Under the pieces are notes generated by a model. That model saw only the letters and a list, made by a program, of their open reading frames with translations. It had not been told where the DNA came from and did no database searches. From Cyclina sinensis (Eukaryota; Mollusca; Bivalvia; Venerida; Veneridae), in contig JAAONU010000105.1 in assembly GCA_012932295.1 (NCBI GenBank), positions 62,001-126,000 of the forward strand: DNA of 64,000 nucleotides, written 5' to 3'. Each line of letters starts with the position of its first letter. The stretch's first letter is position 1. Shown one piece after another: positions 55,247 through 64,000 of the stretch. The translations under genes were made by a program, and so were the position numbers.

Positions 55247-58200
55247 TTCAAAGGAGAGTGTTAAATAGAAACACTAAATATCCATTACTTGGTTATCAAA
55301 AACAAAAACAAAAACTCAAAATTTTATTTACCAGGACCTGTCAAGTAGCCTTTATTCCTAATAGAACAGTTTTATAATAAATAACTCAAGCTGATTTTAA
55401 ACAGCACTCACGATCATTGAAATAAATATGGTATTACCTGTCACTAAATATTATTATTACCTTGGTAGATTATTAATTTTTCCTCTTCAGTCACAAATTA
55501 GGTCAGTTGCTGTTTACATTTATTTTGTGATTTTAGTTTTATGGATTTACTTATTTCTTTTAGATTTTGCTGGATATTAAATACGTTGAGCTAAGATTTT
55601 CTTCTGTAAAATACCCAAGAGGGAGCTAATTAGAGTGGGAGCGCTAATCGAAAACAATTTGGTACATAACATGGTAGCATATTATACTAACATATTACCA
55701 AACAATGACAATTATTTCATCTGCTTCTTAAAGATGGGAAAAATATTGTCTCTTTAACTATTTTGACCATTTAGTTGACAGTATTAAAAAAATCAAAGCA
55801 TTGAAAGCACAGCTGTATCACATGTCTCGGTGAAACAAAGGATCTTAAACATACAATCATGTGCAGTTTTAACGGTTTCAGTTAGTTTACTCTTATACAT
55901 GCATTTTCCTGTAATTTACCTACATTAAACAATAGTCTTAGTCAGTAACCTGTTGATTTACTTTGTAGACAGTCAGTCCACATAGTAAACAATCAGTCCA
56001 CATAGTGGTCTGACCAGCTGAAGAGGTTAACAGTCTAAGGTTTATCAATGTTATAGGTATTGATGGCAACAGAAACTTGTGTATGTCAGATCAACACATA
56101 AGCCAACAGGAAGGTGATGACAAGGTGCCTGACAAAGTACTAATTTCCTTCAATTAGTTGGGAGAACAATTCTTAGCTTTTATCTTCCGAAAGTCAACAA
56201 CCATACATCAAACAACTACCTTTTTCACTGCTGATTAATGACTTGGGAAAGAAACATATGTACGTTATGATTTCAGGTAGACACAATTCCTGCCGCCTAT
56301 ATTACAAGAATAATTTTTGTTGTCACAGTAAATATACCAAGCATTATTTATGCCATATTAAAATTTTACATGAAAGGTTTTCAATTTGCCCTATTGGACA
56401 AATATTAGCCACAGAAACTTCTGTTACAATGTAAACGTTTAATTTTTTCATCAGTTAACAATAATTTATCATAACGAAGCAGATATAATAATTCTGTTCT
56501 CACGTTCTAGATGAATGAGCACCCTTTGATTCAAAGTAGCTTACCATAACAAGCTTTATGCTTTGAAATCTCATCAACATTTAAGACAATAGTGTTAGTG
56601 GTGGTGTGTTGGATCAAACTTCACACCAGATAACAGCATCAGACTTCACACCAGATTACAGCATTCTTCAAGTCATTTTTGAATGAGGTCCTTCAGTTTA
56701 CTATTTCAGAAAAAAAAAGATTTATGCCTTTATTCTTTAATTTCATTATATCTTTGATAAGAAATCAATCAGCTTCATTGACTACAGAGATATGTCACAT
56801 GTTGTATTTTGTAAAATACTTTTTGGCAGACATGTAATATAATTGTCCCTATAATATTTCTATATGTTTCAAAGAAATTGTACCATATAACAAGTTCATA
56901 CCATTAAACCAATATTTTTCTAAAAACTATGAAAATTTGATGTGTTAAGAATTATGTCAGCATTCAGAAAGATTGAAAGGGTTTTTTCCTGTGAGAGTAA
57001 ATTCACTCTTGGTTCATGCATCATGCAGAAGCCATTACCTGGCTTGGACTCAAAGAAAGCAAGCAAAAAGCATTATTGAAACATGTCTAGAGGAAGGTTC
57101 AATGCTTTTTACCTTTATCTTGTTCTATCTGGATGCGGTAATGCCTTTTGTCTGCCCTTCCGCCAGTATTTATCTTCACAACAATCTTTCTGTCAGCCGT
57201 AATGCTATGTAAAGGTTTAGCCCACCTTTGCTAATGAATATTAAAGTGAGTCAGGTAAATCTTTAAAAAGGAGGTGGAAGTGCTGTAACATAAGTAAAGT
57301 AGCAGTGTCATGGTTTTTTAAAGTTCTGTTTCATAGAGAGCATGTAAATAATCAGAGATCCTATTGTGCTTTTTTTGTGATAGCAATAGGTGGTACAGTT
57401 ATAGAATAAAAAAACAACACCAACAACAGAAATGTTGCCTAAATGAACTGGAATTAATGGCAATAAAAGACAAGAGGCCATTGTACCATGATGACGCAAG
57501 ATTGTATAATGAGTTTGTTGATTTGGCTAGCAATTAAATCACCACTTCTGATAACAGTCTGTCTTGGCAAGGTACACCTTCTTGGAATTTAAGCTAATCA
57601 TGATGGGAAATGCAAGTGTTCCTCAATCTGACATTAAGATGTTTTAAGTGTGGAGTTGCCTAATTTCTGTAAGTGAAGACCACTCAAGTAAATAAGAGAT
57701 CTATATCTACCTAATGTTTCCTTACAAAAACCCAAATTAGACCTGAAGACAGGAAGATCTGTATTCAGTTCAGTAAAGTACAGAATTAATCTCCTGATGG
57801 CAGCCATTTTGAAACGCACTTAGTACTTTTCTTTTAGCTTATAGTTAAAACATGTGTGCATAACTTTACATGCACCTATTTTTCATTCCTCACCTGAAAA
57901 AAACATCAACAAATCTTTTTTGTTTTGACATTTCTTTGGGAATGGTTAGGGCTGAAAGGTAAATGGTGCCTCTAGAACATGGAAGTGTTTCAAATGACCT
58001 GAAAGATGAACTCCCAGCAATGTTGGTATTGGTATACTCATTGAGGAGGCTTCATGTGAAACTTTGGGCTCTTCTGTATATAAATGTTTAAGTAGGGAAA
58101 AAAAACATTTAAAAAAAAAAAGAGAGATTTAAGAAACTTTTTATACCATTTTGCATTGCAATAAAGTCCATATATGTGATTATTAATGAACCAGATATTT

Positions 58201-58347
58201 GCATGTGGTTAATCTCAATTACATAAGGAACAGAAATTATAATAATGACTTACACTTTTTCATTTACTAGTTTAACATACAGCTCTTTGACATTTAAATT
58301 TTCAGGATGATTTACTTAAAGCAACAAAGGTGATGATGATCTTGTTC

Positions 58348-58350
<3 letters not shown>
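55247..58350. other. AT-rich, mostly unique sequence
   Basis: No supported gene. Small duplications are visible: CAGTCCACATAGT twice near 55976-56010, and ACTTCACACCAGAT with ACAGCAT twice near 56617-56664. An open frame at 56973-57212 has no recognisable similarity. Probably intron. Confidence 0.4.

Positions 58351-58410
<60 letters not shown>
58351..58410. repeat. (AT)30 microsatellite
   Basis: Thirty uninterrupted AT dinucleotides, followed by a short TTTAAATAAATAAATAAA tract. It is likely length-polymorphic. Confidence 0.98.
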
Positions 58411-58414
<4 letters not shown>

Positions 58415-59895
58415 TTAAATAAATAAATAAAATAATAGAATGATAATGATTTATTTTGTTGTTGATTGTGATGATTTTGATGATGATACTAACAACAATA
58501 AAGATATTGATGATTTCAAAATATTCATCTAATGTTTTTTTCATGTATAACCTCAGATATCACATTTTATTGAAGGTATGATGAAGATTTCTATGGGATA
58601 GTCTCTTAATTGATATTCTAATATATCTTCCTGTCTTGGATCCTTATTTAGTGGTCTCAGTACCAGTCCTGTGAATGTCAAAGAAATTCAATGTTACTGT
58701 TTGAACAATGATGGTGATTGTCAACATTGTGTCCACAGATTATTGATATATTGTGTTTGATACTTAAGTGGTTAAACAAATTAGTACCTTGCGTATTTAA
58801 GTTGGCAAAAGATTGATTCAAGATTTAAAGCTTCTGCCTTGTTTCTGTTTAAAGATATACAGTACTTCAGCTTACAGGAAATGTTCGTGAGTTGTATGGC
58901 AACCAGATGGTGGTTGTTTTGTGGTATAAGCACTTGATAAAAGAATTCATGCCACTGAGATCCTTAATATGACAACAGTAATTGCCCCATTTAGAAATGA
59001 AAGAACAACACACATTAACCAGGCAGGTGAAGTGTGTACTTACAAGCTGTAAAACAACAAAGAAAAGGTTCACTGTACTCTTCTTGTGAAATAATGGCCA
59101 GGAGATTTCTGTAATCAGTGTCATATTTCACTGTAGTTTTACATGTTTTTCTCTTGTATTTACTCAAGGTGAATGACTTAACATCTGTTGAGGTTTTTGC
59201 TGTGTTCCTTCCCTGGTTTGTTCTTGGACAATACAGTAGCAGATGGCTTTTCTAATCCCCAACCTGTCTGGGCTTATCATTTGGAAATACCTGCAATATG
59301 TACTCTAGATAATTCTGACAGGCTCTCATAGATTGCAGTGCCTATTTGAACCAAGGTATTTAATATTGCAATAGTTGAGACTGTCATGGAATATCAGTAC
59401 ATTATAAAGAGCAGACAGGCAGTCAAGAATTTAGATTGTCATTTCTGAAGTTGATTTGAGAAAATCAATGTAGGCAATCATAGTAGATGTTAATATAAAC
59501 AGGTATTAGAAAAGACCTTTTTATCTGTTTCTACCCAGAGTTGAACATTTGGTTGACTGCATGGAACTTTTTTTTTTTCTAAGGTGTTTGTCAGAACACT
59601 GTCAACACACAAGAATTTTGGCTGTATTATGACAACATTTTTTTCTGCTTTAAGTCAGTACATTTTGGTATGTGAAAGGTGCAATACAGCCAAAAAAAAA
59701 AAAAAAAAATACAACTCTTCAATAATTGATCATATTCCTTATTGATTCAAAGAATCATGTTTTGGCTGTAGTACATTGTACTTCAGTAGCATGTCATTGA
59801 AGAAATGGTTTTGGAAGGTAGAACTTTTACATAAAAAAAATGAAATGTATACACTTAAACCCTCAGATTTTGCATAAAATGTGTCTGCTGTAGAT
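58411..59895. other. AT-rich non-coding sequence
   Basis: No feature is supported; an A tract of about 19 bases lies near 59692. Confidence 0.45.
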
Positions 59896-59897
59896 GG

Positions 59898-59977
59898 TCT
59901 TGGTGATGATTATAGGTAACAAATTTCGAAGCTAGATTCTTGGTGATGATTATAGGTAACAAATTTCGAAGCTAGAA
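59898..59977. repeat. 40-bp tandem duplication
   Basis: TCTTGGTGATGATTATAGGT followed by AACAAATTTCGAAGCTAGA occurs twice, starting at 59898 and 59938. The copies appear identical, so the duplication is recent. Confidence 0.9.
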
Positions 59978-60039
59978 TGGATTCTATGAGCATTAACATA
60001 GTGTGGAATACTCAACATTAACATCTGATTGGTTTGTCT

Positions 60040-60180
60040 TTGATATATCCACCATTTGGATGTGTCCACCATTTGGATGTGTACACATTTCATCTGGATG
60101 TGTACACAATTTTATTTGGATGTGTACAGCATTTCATTTAGTTCTGTCCTCCATTTAGATGTGTTCACCATTAGGATGGA
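60040..60180 (+). repeat. Short array with CATTTGGATGTGT core
   Basis: Six to seven copies of about 18-26 bp: CCACCATTTGGATGTGT, then ACACATTTCATCTGGATGTG and diverged forms. Confidence 0.75.
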
Positions 60181-60184
60181 TCAG

Positions 60185-61547
60185 AATCAATGCTTGGCAG
60201 CCTCATCACCTTTGGTGCAAGGCTAACACACATTTAAAAAAGCCAATTAACAAACTGCACTCATACCAACCTTTTGCAAGACACTTAATTTTTCCAGCCA
60301 AATTTTGTGTTGATTACCAGTGAATCAGCAATTATCAATCACGTAGTAAAGAAATCTGTGGGTATTTACATCTTACATTTAGTCAAAACTGAAATGAAGC
60401 TGTGTAAGAAAACATTGATATTTCATCTCGGCAACTGTTCACATGTTTTAAGCAGCATCTGACTGGCTAAAATCACACAAAGTGACAGCTAGTTCTAATT
60501 GTCCTATTTGACTGACAGGTATAAGGCTGCATCAAGCAATGTCCAGTCGTGCCTTTGATGTTGAAGTCTGTATATTTCAGAAACTGAGACGAACCTGCTT
60601 TAATTTTGCAGGGCGTGATTATGTGTATTTTTTGTAGACCAATGAAAATCCAGGAAAGTTTGAGAAGGAAATTACTTTTTGTGGTGACAGTAATTTTTCA
60701 TTATCCTCTACAGAAATTAATTTAAGACCTTAAATATTAATAAATCAGAAATAGATTGCAGATATTTCACATTCCTTTGGATGTAAATGTATCTTGCAGT
60801 TTAACTAGAACATTTTTCAGTCTGCCCTATGTTTATGCTATATTTTGTGGTTTGAAATAATATGTGCCATAATTTGCATATACTTCCATACTCTTGGCTG
60901 TGTCTCATATCATTCTTAAGGTTGTAGATGTAAAACTTCTTATTTTAGTTGCTTATTTTAGTACAGAATTGACATAATAGGTTAGTTCAAATGATAACGT
61001 TTCTGTGATCTTTATCAATCTGTTCTAGCTCTGATATGCTCTGTGCTGTCACCTCATTTCTGTAAAACAGCTTAATTCATTTGGAGGCTTCTGTGAGTCT
61101 GTCCTAGATAAGGCTATACCCATCCCTCCTCAGCTTTGCTATCCCTTTACTCTTTACTTTCTTGTCCATGGAAAACATTAAATATGTAACAGAGGTATCA
61201 CAATGTCACAGCGGTGAAGCAAGGATGAAAGAGTTTGTTCCAAAATAAACAATAAACCTCAGAGTAGCATGTAATAGAATGATTAAAAATAAAAGTCTGC
61301 CCAGATCACTCTGTTGTACAGAATTTATAAAAATGGAGTAAACTTCATAGTACTTCATTTACTGATGAGATAAATCACTAATTAGATTTAATTATTGATG
61401 CCATGTTTATAGAAAGAACAAAGTAAATAGATGCATGTTCAGCTGATTGGTTTATTGTTAATTGGGAAAATAATACATACAGGGACGTTTTACCTAAAAT
61501 AGTTATTTTGAAATGTTATACAGATTATTTTGCTTCTATTCTTTCAG
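60185..61547 (+). other. Probable intron upstream of the acyltransferase exon
   Basis: AT-rich sequence without repeats; it ends in the pyrimidine-rich acceptor of the exon at 61548. No coding exon is recognised in it. Confidence 0.45.
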
Positions 61548-61625
61548 GCATGGTGTGAGTGGTATTGGTGTTGTTGCCAAAAATGGTCATCTAGAAAACA
61601 GCCAGTGTGTGGTCGCCAATCACAG
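61548..61625 (+). CDS. Internal exon of a PlsC/AGPAT-type acyltransferase
   Basis: Enzymes of this family transfer an acyl chain from acyl-CoA to lysophosphatidate (or a related lysophospholipid) in glycerolipid synthesis, normally at the endoplasmic reticulum membrane. The 78-nt exon has a good acceptor (GCTTCTATTCTTTCAG, AG at 61546-61547) and donor (GTCAGT at 61626). It is in phase 2 at both ends. It encodes HGVSGIGVVAKNGHLENSQC then VVANH, followed by a split AGN codon (Arg or Ser). The family signature is a hydrophobic G-I stretch, a K/R-x-x-E/H-L segment, then V-V-x-N-H opening the catalytic NHX4D motif, all matched here. The D must lie in the next exon, which I could not find in the window. 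AGPAT1/2-like is my best guess; other PlsC-fold acyltransferases remain possible. Confidence 0.55.
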
Positions 61626-63630
61626 GTCAGTTTTCTTGAAGACTATGCATAATTTTATACGATAGTGACAGAAGATCATGTAAACATTGAGTGATTACCT
61701 TCATAAATATTCATATTCAGGTATTAAGTGCATCTTTGGTCTGCTTAGTTTGTCCACCTATCATTATTGGCCATCATATATATCTTACTTTCTTCTTATT
61801 ATTGCCTTATGAAAATTTTTAATTCTAAGACTGCATCACTTGTCTTAAATTCTTTATCATAAAAAAGTTTCCAGTTCTATTCCTTTGGCCATTAATTTTA
61901 ACATGCTCTGCATCTGTGTCTTTCAGGAATTTTAAGACAAAATGTTGTGATGTATATTTCAAATCAAGAAATAAAACATTGATTTCCGTTAAATTCATTA
62001 TGTATATTTATGTTACACCTCTCGAGTATATTCTGCCTTGGAATTAAGTTACTGTCTATTCAACCTTAACATTTTCACTGGAAATGTGAATTTATGTTGT
62101 TGAGTGAGTATATTAATGCGATTGATTAACAATTAGCAGGCAATGCTTGAGTAAATTACCATTACCACATTATAAAAACTAAATTTCGTCAATAATTTTA
62201 GATTTCTCTACATTCTCTGATATTACAGAGAAGGAAATTGGTGATTTATTTACATAATTGTTGTAACATTATACATTATTGCTGGCTTAAAGTGAAACAA
62301 TAATTTTGTTTCACAGAGTCAATCAATACTTCTGTTGTTTTAAATGTTACAGATATTTTTGTTGTTCTTAAAACATTATTGTAAAGTTCTTTTGTGAGAT
62401 GCCTTCGATAAAAAAGTATTGTTACAGTTACAGGAAGAACATCACTTAGCCTTTAGCTGAATGGCCATCACATGATCCAGTTTATAGACATCTGACTCAA
62501 GCTTTAAAAACAAGGCTATTATCTCTGAAAGAACATACTGGTTTCTTTCCAGTATCAATTTATTGAAATTTTAGAAATACTTCTTGTCTAAGTCCTTGAG
62601 AGATAAAATGCTAAGTAACACTTAAGATATGTATTTAACAGACATGTTTTTTGTGTGAAAGACAAGAAGAGTACCCTACAAGAAATTATATTAGCTTCAT
62701 TTAACACCACCAGAAATATTGATATACATAATATAATGTAATATTTAGCTATTACAGTTTATTGTTGTATTTTTCTGTACAATTTACAGAGAAAATTACA
62801 TGATTGTCTTATGATTCGTTATGTGCTATGCTTTTATTTTTCAACCCATTTTTGGTTACAAAAGCCAAATTCCTTACACTTATTTGGAGTGTTTACTTGA
62901 CAATTTATTGACACATTAACGAGTTATTGATAACTTACTCACATGTCGTGATTATGATTTTATGTGCATGTTTTACAGCTTCCAATCAGTTTTTATGATC
63001 ATTAAAACTAATATCATGTTTGTCTTGTGACAGTTGTGTGTGAAAAAGGGGTCATAGTCATTACCTTGTCATAAACTGATATATTATCATTGTAAGGCAT
63101 AAAATATATTAGTTTCTTGTTCCTTTTCAAGGTGAAACCTAAAAAAACCAACAGAATTTTATCAGAACTTTGTCATATTTGAATGGCTTTTGTTTAGATA
63201 TTTATCATTTTTAAACGAAACATTTCAGAGCTTACAATAGACCATCCTATAAGTCATGAAAATACTTTTTAACAATGAACCTCTCAGCAAATACCCTCAG
63301 AAGAAAAAAATGTATCTGAAAAATATGTTTGGCCTTAGATTGATCCTGTATTGATTATGTTGATTTTTTTAGGATGTAGCATTTATCATCCATTGTTTTT
63401 AAGAGCATTCTCAGTCATATTTTTTGTTATGTCATTTATAAGCTATATTATACCAGCAGCCATATTTCATTTGAAAAACAGGAAGGTTGGTTTACAGCAT
63501 GGGATTATAGCAGACTATGGTTAGTTCATACAATTATTGATTAAAATTAGATAAGTGACACATGTTGTTCATATTTGTTGAATATTTTGTAAAATAATCT
63601 TTTTTTAGTGATGATGATAGAAAATGAAAA
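61626..63630 (+). other. Probable intron downstream of the acyltransferase exon
   Basis: AT-rich sequence with no recognised exon. Acceptor-like sites near 61925 and 62980 do not lead into the expected NHX4D continuation. Confidence 0.45.
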
Positions 63631-63633
63631 ACA

Positions 63634-64000
63634 CCTTTCCATTTATAATTACTGACTACAACATTGAATATGATAATTATGTAAGTTAAAAAGTTTTCCA
63701 TTTATGATAAATGACTACAACATGAATAGTATGTGGAAATTTAAAAACCTTTCCATTGATAATGACTAACTATAATGACTGACTACAACATTGGACATTA
63801 TTATGTAAGTTTAAAACACATTGCTGTTTATAATAGCTGACTACAACATTGAACATTGTATGTTAGTTTAAAACATTTTTTTCCATTAATGATAGCTGAC
63901 TACAATATTGAACATTGTATGTAAGTTTAAAACACTTTTCCATTTAAAAAAGCTGAATACAACTTGGAACATTGTATGTAAATTTAAAACAGTTTTTCAT
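63634..64000 (+). repeat. 59-bp array running off the window end
   Basis: Six or more diverged copies of a unit with AATAGCTGACTACAACATTG, AACATTGTATGTAAGTTTAA and AACACTTTTCCATTTA. GACTACAAC markers lie at about 63654, 63713, 63781, 63840 and 63899. The array continues beyond the window. Confidence 0.85.

Noticed and set aside
56973..57212. 79-codon frame as an upstream exon of the acyltransferase
   Set aside because: It contains a hydrophobic stretch but no recognisable family sequence and no convincing acceptor.
61934..61990. Next exon of the acyltransferase
   Set aside because: An acceptor-like TTTCAG is followed by sequence that does not continue the NHX4D motif.
62980..63010. Alternative next exon of the acyltransferase
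   Set aside because: TTTTACAG is followed by a frame giving no D at the expected position.

Overview
The window looks like nuclear DNA of a bivalve mollusc. It is AT-rich, carries no dense open reading frames, and its longest open frames lie inside tandem repeats. It is packed with satellite-bearing elements built on the core AGGTCAAGGTCAC, which I know from memory to be common in clam genomes (venerid or related). The taxonomic call is an inference from repeat style; no search was run. There is no sign of bacterial genes, operons or a CRISPR array.

Only one coding segment is well supported: a 78-nt internal exon at 61548-61625 (+). It has clean splice sites and encodes the region around the NH of the NHX4D motif of a PlsC/AGPAT-type lysophospholipid acyltransferase. 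Its other exons cannot be identified here, so most of the window is probably intron, upstream or intergenic sequence of large-intron genes. Two weaker protein-like stretches (39650-39862 and 49143-49339) are recorded at low confidence.

Layout. 1-23 kb: three colinear, diverged copies of a multi-kilobase segment. Each starts with a short exon-like block bounded by splice consensus (1290-1358, 7634-7716, 16009-16088), and later insertions separate the blocks. 4.9-6.7, 11.2-13.1, 13.4-14.7, 18.4-20.0 and 20.9-22.15 kb are tandem arrays. 6.86-7.29 and 17.95-18.16 kb are foldback elements flanked by TTAA. 19.3 and 23.6 kb carry an inverted pair of a roughly 375-bp repeat. 24.07-25.24 and 40.1-41.28 kb are two inverted copies of one satellite-bearing element. 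31.8-33.5 kb is an element interrupted by a 1.18-kb transposon with a 5-bp target duplication. 38.7-39.3 kb is a 35-bp minisatellite. 41.3-43.3 kb holds three different arrays back to back. 45.3-50.4 kb is a cluster of arrays, one with higher-order structure. 50.6-50.8 kb is an exceptionally CpG-dense patch. 52.6-55.2 kb holds two more arrays. 55-61.5 kb is mostly unique AT-rich sequence with an (AT)30 tract. The last 370 bp is a 59-bp array running off the end.

The strongest general observation is a shared modular design in about nine elements: a hairpin-bearing terminus, a degenerate GTCC/GTCT stretch, a tandem array of about 125-160-bp monomers, and often a common distal cap containing the palindrome AGGGCCATCATGGCCCT. 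This resembles the 'pearl' class of bivalve non-autonomous (Helentron-like) elements, but the assignment is unproven.
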